Source: Peteryoungia aggregata LMG 23059
Lineage (GTDB): Bacteria; Pseudomonadota; Alphaproteobacteria; Rhizobiales; Rhizobiaceae
Direction: 5' to 3'
DNA: 64,000 nucleotides
Assembly: GCF_030814435.1 (NCBI RefSeq)
Contig: NZ_JAUSUW010000003.1
Span: 62,001 to 126,000 of the forward strand
Part shown: positions 18,112 to 26,500 of the stretch, piece after piece
Layout: each line of letters begins with the position of its first letter
How positions within the stretch are numbered: position 1 is the stretch's first letter
The notes under the pieces: generated by a model
Seen by the model: only the letters and a program-made list of their open reading frames with translations
Told to the model about the DNA's origin: nothing
Database searches by the model: none
Made by a program: the position numbers and the translations under genes

Positions 18112-19326
18112 ATGACCTTGGCCGGAAAGCGCATTTTGCTTGTGATCGCGGGCGGCATCGCCGCCTACAAGAGCCTCGACCTCATCCGGAGGCTTCGCGA
18201 GCGCGGCGCGAGCGTGCGGCCGATCATGACGCGCGGTGCGCAGGAATTCGTGACGCCGCTTGCGGTGGGCGCACTGTCGGCAAGCCATGTTTATACCGAG
18301 CTCTTTTCCCGCGAGGACGAGCAGGATGTCGGCCATATCCGGCTGGCGCGGGAATGCGATCTGGTGCTCGTTGCACCTGCGACCGCGGACCTGATGGCGA
18401 AGATGGCAAACGGGCTGGCCGATGACCTCGCTTCTACCGTATTGCTTGCAACCGACCGTCCCGTGCTGATCGCGCCGGCCATGAACCCGAAGATGTGGGC
18501 GCATCCGGCAACCCAGCGGAATTTCGCGGTGCTTCAACGTGACGGCATCCAGGCGATTGGGCCGATGGAAGGCGAGATGGCCGAGAGCGGCGAACGCGGG
18601 CGCGGACGCATGGCCGAGCCACTGGAGATCGCGGATCGGGTGGAAGACCTGCTTTCGGGACCGAAGCCACTCGCCGGAATGAAAGCCGTCGTTACCTCAG
18701 GCCCGACGCATGAGCCCATCGATCCCGTGCGCTACATCGCCAATCGCTCATCGGGCAAGCAGGGCCATGCGATCGCAGCCGCCCTTGCGCGGCTCGGCGC
18801 TGATGTGACGCTGGTCTCCGGCCCCGTGACGATTGCCGATCCGGCCGGTGTCAACACGCGGCATGTGGAGCGGGCCGAGGAAATGCGTGACGCGGTCCTT
18901 TCCGCACTTCCTGCCGACATTGCCGTGATGGTTGCCGCTGTTGCCGACTGGCGGGTCGCCTCATCGGCAGAACAGAAGATCAAGAAGCAGCCCGGCGAAG
19001 GCCCCCCGCCGCTGCAGCTGGCCGAAAACCCCGACATTCTGAAGACCGTCGGCCATCATGCTGAGCGTCCCCGCATCGTGGTGGGTTTTGCGGCAGAGAC
19101 TGAGAATGTCGAAGAGAACGGTCGCGCCAAGCTCGAACGTAAGGGGGCCGACCTGATCGTGGCGAACGACGTCTCGCCGGAGACCGGCATCATGGGTGGT
19201 GACCGGAACCGCGTGAAGCTCATCAGCCGCGACGGTGTCGAAGCCTGGCCGGATCTCTCCAAGGACGAGGTTGCCGAACGTCTGGCGCTCTGGATTGCCA
19301 CCCAGATCGGCGGGACAGGCGCATGA
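18112..19326 (+). CDS. coaBC: Bifunctional CoaC/CoaB (coenzyme A biosynthesis)
   Basis: Joins cysteine to 4'-phosphopantothenate (CoaB) and decarboxylates the product to 4'-phosphopantetheine (CoaC). The N-terminal flavoprotein CoaC domain (1-180) has GGIAAYKSLDLIRRL, the catalytic His in VGHIRLARECD and the substrate motif PAMNPKMW; the C-terminal CoaB domain (about 185-404) has TSGPTHEPIDPVRYIANRSS and ANDVS. The ATG at 18112 is preferred (AAGGG 9 nt upstream); a GTG at 18103 overlaps that site. It overlaps the next gene by 4 bp. Confidence 0.94.
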   Translation: MTLAGKRILLVIAGGIAAYKSLDLIRRLRERGASVRPIMTRGAQEFVTPLAVGALSASHVYTELFSREDEQDVGHIRLARECDLVLVAPATADLMAKMANGLADDLASTVLLATDRPVLIAPAMNPKMWAHPATQRNFAVLQRDGIQAIGPMEGEMAESGERGRGRMAEPLEIADRVEDLLSGPKPLAGMKAVVTSGPTHEPIDPVRYIANRSSGKQGHAIAAALARLGADVTLVSGPVTIADPAGVNTRHVERAEEMRDAVLSALPADIAVMVAAVADWRVASSAEQKIKKQPGEGPPPLQLAENPDILKTVGHHAERPRIVVGFAAETENVEENGRAKLERKGADLIVANDVSPETGIMGGDRNRVKLISRDGVEAWPDLSKDEVAERLALWIATQIGGTGA

Positions 19327-19676
19327 GCCTGTTTTCACGCCCCGACTTCGAAGCTTATGTGAGAGGCCTGACCGGAACCACGCTCGTCGATCAATGGGAC
19401 GCGCGAATTGCAAAGGTCGGGAATAAGGTTTTCGCGCTTTTGACCGACGGCGAGAACAGGCTTGCCTTCAAGGTAAGCGAAGAGAGTTTCGAGATCCTGA
19501 CCTCGCTGAAAGGCGTTTCGCAGGCACCCTATTTCGCCAAGCGCAAATGGGTGACCGTGGAGCCCGCCACGGAACTCAACGAGGCAGACTTGGTGGAGTA
19601 TATCGGCCGATCCTATCGCACTGTTGCAGGCTCGCTGACGCGCAAAGTCCAGGCCGAGCTCGGGATCATTCTGTAA
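19323..19676 (+). CDS. MmcQ/YjbR family protein
   Basis: A 117-residue protein of the YjbR/CyaY-like fold (MmcQ/YjbR family). Visible features are FALLTDGENRLAFKVSEE and the C-terminal LVEYIGRSYRTVAGSLTRK, which fit the family's strand and last helix. Biochemical role is not established; family members are sometimes described as DNA-binding. Its ATG overlaps the coaBC stop (ATGA), so its translation is coupled to coaBC. It is convergent with the amidotransferase gene 9 bp away. Confidence 0.7.
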   Translation: MSLFSRPDFEAYVRGLTGTTLVDQWDARIAKVGNKVFALLTDGENRLAFKVSEESFEILTSLKGVSQAPYFAKRKWVTVEPATELNEADLVEYIGRSYRTVAGSLTRKVQAELGIIL

Positions 19677-19684
19677 GGCGGTAA

Positions 19685-20512
19685 TCAGCCAGCAGCCATG
19701 GCCGGCTGGCGAACCTGTTCGACCCGCATTCGATCAACCTCGGGCTTGAACTCGGCTGCGTCCAGCCCCTTCTCGCTGAGGATCACGGCGCTTCCAGCGG
19801 GGATCTCCACCCAGGTATCCGTCTCATCGTTCAGCGGCTCTGAGACAAGGCAGAAGCTGCCCTTCGGACCCATGGGTGCTGCAAACAGCGTCGGCGCGTG
19901 TTCATCCGTCGAGTAGCGCACGGCATAGAGCGTCTTGCCGTCGGAGAAGGCCGCTGTGAGGCGAATACGGGCGATCCCGGTCAGATGCAGGCTTATCTGC
20001 TCGACGAAGCCCACGGCCTCGCTCATCGCCGCGATCGGGCGCTCTCTCAGGCCGAACTGAAGGGCGAGCAGGAAGAGCAATTCGCTGTCCGTGGTGCCGA
20101 CGCGGGCATGGAAATGCTCGTCATCCAGCATGCCTTCCATCGGTCGGCGGATGCGGTCAAAATTGTCGATCTGGCCATTGTGCATGAAGGACCAGTTGCC
20201 CTGCACAAAGGGATGACAGTTGTCGCGGCGGGTGGCGCCATGGGTGGCGGCGCGGACATGGGCGAGGAAAAGCGGCGAGCGGATCTGGCTTGCGAGGCTT
20301 TTCAGATTGCAGTCCGACCAGGCGGGCAGAACATCGCGGAAGCGGCCAGGCTCGGGGCGATCCCCATACCAGGCAAGACCGAAGCCATCGCCATTGGTGG
20401 CCGTCTTGGCGCGGGTCGCACAATGGGATTGCTCAATCAGGGAATGCGCAGGCGAGGTGACAAGCTCCTCAAGGAAGATTGGTACACCACGGTAAGCCAC
20501 CCAACGACACAT
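19685..20512 (-). CDS. Class II glutamine amidotransferase (YafJ/EgtC-like)
   Basis: A stand-alone Ntn-type glutaminase domain of 275 residues. After Met removal Cys2 (MCRWVAYRG) is the nucleophile; NCHPFVQGNWSFMHNGQIDN supplies the conserved Asn/Gly oxyanion-hole loop, and TTDSELLFLLAL follows. The ATG at 20512 is required to place Cys2; in-frame codons upstream are not used. The acceptor of the released ammonia or gamma-glutamyl group is unknown; EgtC (ergothioneine) and YafJ are the closest comparisons, and no ergothioneine genes are nearby. Confidence 0.85.
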   Translation of the reverse strand: MCRWVAYRGVPIFLEELVTSPAHSLIEQSHCATRAKTATNGDGFGLAWYGDRPEPGRFRDVLPAWSDCNLKSLASQIRSPLFLAHVRAATHGATRRDNCHPFVQGNWSFMHNGQIDNFDRIRRPMEGMLDDEHFHARVGTTDSELLFLLALQFGLRERPIAAMSEAVGFVEQISLHLTGIARIRLTAAFSDGKTLYAVRYSTDEHAPTLFAAPMGPKGSFCLVSEPLNDETDTWVEIPAGSAVILSEKGLDAAEFKPEVDRMRVEQVRQPAMAAG

Positions 20513-20603
20513 GTGATTTTGCCCCAGTTCCATCGAACCGACTGCTGATCTTCAACAGTCTTCGCCCGATAGACTAATGATTTGCAAACATGAGCCCATT
20601 CAT

Positions 20604-20617
20604 GACAAAATTTTGTC
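20604..20617. promoter_or_regulatory. 14-bp perfect palindrome between amidotransferase and pirin genes
   Basis: GACAAAATTTTGTC lies in the 241 bp between two divergent starts (92 bp from the amidotransferase, 137 bp from pirin). Its symmetry and position suggest a repressor or activator site. Confidence 0.5.
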
Positions 20618-20753
20618 GGGCAGTGCAACATTTCTTCGGGGCCGGATTGGCGCAAATGTGAACACTGCGTTCTGACAGCCCCACCTGCGTGGCAGCGACC
20701 GCTCGCCTATATTGCCACGCAAGCAAGCCCGTTTCCGGAGGAGGTCCACCACA

Positions 20754-21665
20754 ATGTCCATTCGCCCCGTCAAGCATGAGAGCCGCGCCACGCCGACCAT
20801 GGAGGGTGCCGGTGTCAAGCTGCACCGGGTCTTCGGCTTCGGCGATCCCTCGATGACCGATCCTTTCCTGATGATGGACGATTTCCGCAATGACGAGCCG
20901 ATGGATTACGTCCGCGGCTTCCCCTGGCATCCTCATCGCGGCATCGAGACGATCACCTATGTGCTGGCCGGAACCGTCGAGCATGGCGACAGCCTGGGCA
21001 ACCAGGGCATGCTGGGCGCGGGCGATCTGCAATGGATGACCGCCGGCAGCGGCATCCTGCATCAGGAAATGCCGAAGGGCGACTTTGCCGGCCGCATGCA
21101 TGGCTTCCAGCTCTGGGCCAACCTGCCTTCGTCACTGAAGATGACGAAGCCGCGCTATCAGGACATCAAGTCGCCCGAGATCCCCGTTGTTATCGATGAT
21201 GACGGCACGTCGGTGCGGGTCATCTGTGGCGACTTCTGGGGCAAAAGTGGCCCGGTCGACGGCATCGCTGCAGAACCCGTCTATCTCGACATCTCGGTGC
21301 CGCCCGGCAAGCGCAAGACTTTCCCGGTCGACACCTATCGCTCGGCCTTTGCCTATATCTTCGCCGGCTCCGGCTCGTTCCGGGATGCCTCCAAGCCCTT
21401 CGGCGTGAAGGTCGAGAAGGAATATATGGGCGAAGAGCTGAATATCCGCGACCTCTCCGGCAACCGCACGCTCGTTGTCTTTGATACGGGAGACGAAATC
21501 ACCGTGCAGGCCGGCGAACAGGGCATCCGCTTCTTGCTCGTCACCGGCAAGCCGATCAAGGAGCCGGTCGCCTGGCATGGTCCGATCGTCATGAACACGC
21601 GCGAGGAGCTGATGCAGGCGATGAAGGAGCTGCAGAACGGAACCTTTATCAGGGCCGATCATTGA
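20754..21665 (+). CDS. Pirin family protein
   Basis: A 303-residue bicupin of the pirin family; some bacterial members have quercetinase activity and others act as redox-sensing regulators. The N-terminal cupin shows the metal-binding pattern FPWHPHRGIETITYVLAG, with further ligands His and Glu in GILHQEMP; Pirin_C follows with AYIFAGSGSFRD. The ATG at 20754 is preceded by GGAGGAGG; an upstream in-frame codon adds 14 residues without support. It is monocistronic and ends in a strong terminator. Its substrate cannot be inferred. Confidence 0.88.
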   Translation: MSIRPVKHESRATPTMEGAGVKLHRVFGFGDPSMTDPFLMMDDFRNDEPMDYVRGFPWHPHRGIETITYVLAGTVEHGDSLGNQGMLGAGDLQWMTAGSGILHQEMPKGDFAGRMHGFQLWANLPSSLKMTKPRYQDIKSPEIPVVIDDDGTSVRVICGDFWGKSGPVDGIAAEPVYLDISVPPGKRKTFPVDTYRSAFAYIFAGSGSFRDASKPFGVKVEKEYMGEELNIRDLSGNRTLVVFDTGDEITVQAGEQGIRFLLVTGKPIKEPVAWHGPIVMNTREELMQAMKELQNGTFIRADH

Positions 21666-21688
21666 TCACACCGAGTCAAGTTCACATC

Positions 21689-21721
21689 GCCCGGCGGTTT
21701 TCCACCGCCGGGCTTTCTTTT
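21689..21721 (+). terminator. Pirin gene terminator
   Basis: GCCCGGCGG (21689-21697), 7-nt loop, CCGCCGGGC (21705-21713), then TTTCTTTT. A perfect 9-bp GC stem. Confidence 0.92.
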
Positions 21722-21744
21722 GCCTGCACGCACCGCCTCTGAGA

Positions 21745-22572
21745 TCAATTCTGTGCAGTCGCCGGCCAAAGCGCGTGGAAGTGGTGGACAGGACCGTGTC
21801 CCGACCCGACCGTCAGCGCACCCGAGTGGCGGACGGCATCCGCGAGCCAGGCCTTGGCCACGCGGACGGCCTCTGGCGCATCACCCCCCTTTGCCAGTTC
21901 GGCTGCGAGCGCACTCGACAGGGAACAGCCGGTGCCATGCGTGTTGCGCGTTGCGATGCGGTCCGCCTCGAACCAGGTCACCTGCCCCTCCGCCACCAGC
22001 ACGTCAGGACTTTCGCCACCGGCAAGGTGACCGCCTTTGACGAGGACGCCCTGGGAGCCGAGCGATGTCAGCCGGACGGCCTGGGATTCCATGATGCGGC
22101 GGTCGCAAGCTTCCGGGTCGCCGAGCAGGGCCGCCGCCTCCGGCAGGTTCGGTGTGAGAAGGGTGGCAAGCGGCAAGAGTTCGGTCCTAAGCACTTCGAC
22201 TGCCTCGGGATCCAGTAGCGATGCGCCGCCCTTGGCGATCATGACGGGGTCGAGGACGACAGGTATGCCACGATAGGGTTTCAGCACATGGGCCACCGCC
22301 CTTGCGATCCCGGCATTGGCGATCATGCCGATCTTGACGGCGTCGACGTGTACATCGGCAAAAATCGTGCGGATCTGCTCCGCGACAAAAGCGGGATCGA
22401 GTGGCATCACCGCAGAAACACCTTGCGTGTTCTGCGCCGTCAGCGCGGTGATGACGGCCATGCCATAGCAGCCCCGCGCGGAAAAGGCCTTGAGATCGGC
22501 TTGGATGCCGGCGCCGCCCGAAGGATCGGAGCCGGCGATGCTGAGCACGTTGCGGATGGGGGAGGCGGTCAT
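21745..22572 (-). CDS. thiD: Hydroxymethylpyrimidine (phosphate) kinase ThiD
   Basis: Phosphorylates HMP and HMP-P to HMP-PP for thiamine synthesis. The 275-residue ribokinase-fold protein has SIAGSDPSGGAGIQADLKA near the N-terminus, the VLDPVMIAKGG region, and the anion-hole/catalytic motif NTHGTGCSLSSALAAELAKG. AAGGAGAAG precedes the ATG. The gene stands alone with a TPP riboswitch just upstream, so control by thiamine pyrophosphate is nearly certain. thiE and thiC are not in the window. Confidence 0.95.
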   Translation of the reverse strand: MTASPIRNVLSIAGSDPSGGAGIQADLKAFSARGCYGMAVITALTAQNTQGVSAVMPLDPAFVAEQIRTIFADVHVDAVKIGMIANAGIARAVAHVLKPYRGIPVVLDPVMIAKGGASLLDPEAVEVLRTELLPLATLLTPNLPEAAALLGDPEACDRRIMESQAVRLTSLGSQGVLVKGGHLAGGESPDVLVAEGQVTWFEADRIATRNTHGTGCSLSSALAAELAKGGDAPEAVRVAKAWLADAVRHSGALTVGSGHGPVHHFHALWPATAQN

Positions 22573-22637
22573 TTCTGCTTCTCCTTGGACGGCGAAGAAG
22601 CGACGGGCAGGACGCGGAGAGACCGCGGCACCCGAGC

Positions 22638-22712
22638 GACTCCCTCCGCCAGCATGATCTGGTTCAGGTTCAAAGGGTGCTTCTCAGCCCGGCTTTCGCC
22701 AGACGCCCCTGT
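22638..22712 (-). promoter_or_regulatory. TPP riboswitch (THI element) upstream of thiD
   Basis: On the minus strand the conserved blocks appear in order: ACAGGGG, GGCTGAGA, ACCCTTTGAACCTGA, CAGATCATGCTGGCG and GGAGGGAG. These are the P1/P2 core, the pyrimidine-sensing CUGAGA loop and the P4/P5 pyrophosphate pocket of the TPP aptamer. It lies 66 nt before the thiD ATG. I infer control at translation initiation since no clear T-run follows, but alternative pairings were not computed. Confidence 0.93.
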
Positions 22713-22847
22713 CTCTCGTGTCAAAGACTAGGGCAGAGAGAAGGCCCTGTCACCTGTCATCCAGGCCTATCCCGATTAAGTGTTTGCAGGCACGGTTCCG
22801 AGCCGGTACGGGAGCCTCATCGTGCGTTCGACCAAAGGATCCAGGCC

Positions 22848-23522
22848 TTGCATCATTCCCCCGACCGGCTTTTCGACCGCTTCTATGACGCCTTCCTCTT
22901 CGATATGGACGGCACGCTGCTCAATTCCATCGCCGCGGCCGAGCGCGTCTGGAGCCGCTGGGCGCTCAAGCATGGGCTTGATCTCCAAACCTTCCTGCCG
23001 AGCATGCATGGCAAGCGCGGGGTCGACACGATCAGCGCGCTGAACCTGCCCGGCATCGATGTGGAGCAGGAGGCCCTTGAAGTGGAGCGCGGCGAGATCG
23101 AGGATCTGGAGAGCATCGTTCCCATCCCGGGCGCCATCGAATTCCTCAAGAGCCTGCCGGCCGAGCGCTGGGCGATCGTGACATCGGCACCATCAGCCCT
23201 CGCCCGCGCGCGCATCGGCGCTGCCGGCCTGCCGCAGCCGCTGCAGATCGTGACAGCGGAAGACGTTAAGATCGGCAAGCCCGATCCCGCCGGCTATCGC
23301 CTTGGGGCAGAGCGGCTGGGCTTCGATCCTTCCCGCTGCCTGGTGTTCGAGGATGTGCTGGCCGGAGTCAGGGCTGGAGAAGCGGCGGGCGCCGATGTTG
23401 CCGTCGTTACGGCCACCCATGCCCATCCGCTCGACACGTTGCATCCGACCATCGCCAGCTACGAGCACCTGCGCGTCGATTTCCACGCTTCGCAGGGGCT
23501 GCGGATCGGGCCTGCGCGCTGA
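22848..23522 (+). CDS. HAD-superfamily sugar-phosphatase-like hydrolase
   Basis: A 224-residue HAD-IA phosphatase. Motif I is FLFDMDGTLLNS with two catalytic Asp, motif II is VTSAPSA, the Lys of motif III is in KIGKPDP, and motif IV is VFEDVLAGV; the helical cap lies between I and II, as in YfbT/YniC and GPP-type sugar phosphatases. The start is set at TTG (22848), with AAGGA 9 nt upstream; extending upstream to 22677 would run through the antisense strand of the TPP aptamer and adds unrelated residues. The true substrate is unknown. Confidence 0.8.
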   Translation: MHHSPDRLFDRFYDAFLFDMDGTLLNSIAAAERVWSRWALKHGLDLQTFLPSMHGKRGVDTISALNLPGIDVEQEALEVERGEIEDLESIVPIPGAIEFLKSLPAERWAIVTSAPSALARARIGAAGLPQPLQIVTAEDVKIGKPDPAGYRLGAERLGFDPSRCLVFEDVLAGVRAGEAAGADVAVVTATHAHPLDTLHPTIASYEHLRVDFHASQGLRIGPAR

Positions 23523-23537
23523 GGGCTATCTGGGAAA

Positions 23538-23561
23538 TGCGGGGCGCTCAGCCGCCCCGCA
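23538..23561. terminator. Shared hairpin between HAD and autotransporter genes
   Basis: TGCGGGGCG (23538-23546), 6-nt loop, CGCCCCGCA (23553-23561): a perfect 9-bp stem between convergent genes. T-runs are poor on both sides, so termination strength is uncertain. Confidence 0.65.
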
Positions 23562-23576
23562 CTGGTCGAACTCTCG

Positions 23577-26500
23577 TCAGAACTGCTTCTGGAAGTTCAG
23601 TTTGACCGATTGCGCGTTGCCGCGATTGCTGTAGTTGCCATCAAAACCGATGCCGACGGTCGCCATGGTGCCTATCGGCATGTCGATGCCGGCCTGCAAG
23701 ACTAGGCTGTTCTCGGCGACCGTCTTGCTGGACGTGACGAAATCGCTGCCACCGGAAAAGGACAGGGTCGAGGCCGTTTCCGTATCACCGAAAGCATGCT
23801 GCCATCCAGCAGCCCCCCGGACCGTTGCATTCACGCCGGCCAGCGCCACCTCGGTCGCGGCCCGGAGACCGAGATTGGTGAAGGTCAGGTTCATGTCGCT
23901 CGCCTCGCGTGACAGGGAGGCGGCACCGCCCTCTTCGCTGAAGGCGGGCGTGTGCATATGGACCTGGGCGAGGTTGACGTAGGGCTCCAGGCGCACATCC
24001 CGGACCTTGATCTCATAGCCCAGCTCCGCGAAGGCCTGTGCGGTATTGGTCCCGTAATCGGCGGAGAGCTGATCGGTGAAGCCACCAAAATCGACTGTCC
24101 GTTCGGTCGAGACCTGCTGGTGCTTGTAGAGCGCTCCGAAGCGAAGCGCGAGCGGCCCCCACTGGTTGCCGCCATAGATCCCGATATCGAAATCGTCGCT
24201 GTCGCCGCTCGACAGACCGTCGCTCAGTTCGAACGAAGCGGCCCCATAGCCACCGAGAATGCCGAGACGCCAGGTGGTGTCGGCCAGCGCCATATCGATG
24301 CCGAAGGCTAACCCGCCAATCGAATTGGACAGATCGGCATCGCCGTTCTCCCCGAAACTCTTGCCCCATCCACCATAGGCTTCCGCCCAGGCAACGGGGC
24401 CGGCCTTTTCCGGTGTCACCAGGATCGACTCGGCCGCCAGTTCTGCCGGGGTCTTCGCCCTTTCTTCGCCATAGGCCAGCGCATTGCTCGTGCTGCCAAG
24501 GGAGACGACATTGGTTTGGCCGGCGCCAACCGAACCGAAGGCGGAACGCATGCGATTGCCCCCGAGACTGCGGATCAGGCCGCTGTTTTCGAGGCTCGCG
24601 CTCACGCCATGGCCGTGGACTTCGCCGGAGAGCTGCTGGAAGGCCGTCGAGGCCGCCTCATCGCCCAGAACAACAACCGCATCGTAGATCGCATTACCGG
24701 AGCCCAGGCTTTCGATTGCGCCTGCCGTCGCAGACTGGTTCGTCGATTGCGCGATATCGGCGAAGTCGTTGGCATTGCGGGTCAGCGTCAGTGTCACATC
24801 ATTCGCATCGTAGCCGAGCGCGGCATCAAGGAAGCTGTAATCCGTATCGACCGTGTCGAAGGTTCCGGTCAGGCCGCCATCGGACGAGAGGATGACATAG
24901 GACTGGTTGGCGGCGTAGCCGCTGGATGGTCCAACGTGGAGGACGGAGCCTCCGTTGAGCGTTGCCGTGCCTGTCGCATGCAAGAGGTCGCTGGCGCCGG
25001 TCGAGGTGTCGACGTCGACCTCATAGGTCGCGCCCGCGTCGAAATCGAGATTGCCGTCAACCGTCAGGGTTCCGACGCCGGAACCGCCGGGGGTTACCGT
25101 GGCACCGCTGGAAAGTGTCGTGGAACCGACCGTGCCCGTTCCGCCGAGCGTTCCCCAGCCGGAGACGGAGAGCGTGCCGCCGAGGGTGGCATCGTCCAGT
25201 TCCAATGTGCCCCCCGTGACGTCTGTCGTTCCGCTGAAGGCGCTGCCATCGCCCTCGTAAATGACCTTGCCATTGGCGACCGCTATCTCTCCCTCTCCAT
25301 CAATCAGCGAGTCGAAGGTGAGGTCGGTCCCGCCGAAGTTGAAGACGAGCGCGCCGTTGCCCTCACCGAAATGGATTTCATCGGCGTCGAAACTGGCGCT
25401 ACCGCCGGCCGTCTGGCCAAGCTCGGCGCCGATGATCAACGTCCCGGTGGAGCCCACTTCGTTGGCGATGGTGATCTCATCGGCGGAAATGAAACCGCCA
25501 CCGGTGACGATGAGCGTGCCGGTACCTTCGTTGCCGACATAGAGACCGCCGGTGGTGGTCCAGGTCGAACCATTGCCGGAGACCGTGGCCATGCCTTCCG
25601 ATCCGACATTGTTTCCGATCAGACTGCGCCCTGCGGTCACATCGCCCCCCAGGGCAATGGTGAGTTCGCCTTCCCCGATGCGGCCGACATTCAGGTCGCT
25701 CGATACGTCCCAGAGAGACCCGTTGCCGGTTACCAGCATTTCCCCATGGGACCCTGCGAGATCGCCTAGAATGCCCTGCCGGTTCTCGATCAGGCCGCCG
25801 GCGGAGATCGTGACCGCCCCTTGCGCACCGTTGTTGTGACCGACGAGGAAGTCACCGCTCATGACCCAGCTTGAGCCGGTCCCGTTGACGGTGGCTTCAC
25901 TGTCTGAGCCGTTCTCCGTGCCGACATAACCGTCGGTGCTGGTCAGGTCACCGCCCGTCAGAAGCTGTAACGAGCCGTCGCCGAGATTGCCGACATAAAA
26001 CACGCCCGTGTTCTCCCAGAGGCTATCGTCTCCGGAGATCGTCACGAGGCCTGAACCAGAGGCCTCATGCCCAACAAGGCCGCCGGTCGAGCTGATCTTG
26101 CCGCCATTGGTGAGGTTGACTGTGCCGGCGCCGAGACCACCGACACTGACGCGGTCGGAGAGGTCCCAGAGCGAGCCTGTTCCGTCAACATTCGCCGTGC
26201 CTTCCGACCCCGTGCTGTCGCCCAGGATCGCAGAGGTGCCATTGACTATGGCCCCGGCCAGAATGTCCAAGGTTCCGTTGCCTGCGACCGAACTCGACGT
26301 GTCGGAGCGATCGCCACCGATCAGGAGCGCGCCGGTGGTCCAGGTGGAGCCGCTGCCGGACACGGTGACGGAGGATGTCGAATGTCGGCCAATGACGGCG
26401 CTGCCATTCGAAACCGTGGCGCCTACGAGAATGTCCAGTGTGGAATCGCCAGAGGAGCCAATGAAGAGCTCTCCGGTATTGACCCAGGTAGTCCCGGTGC

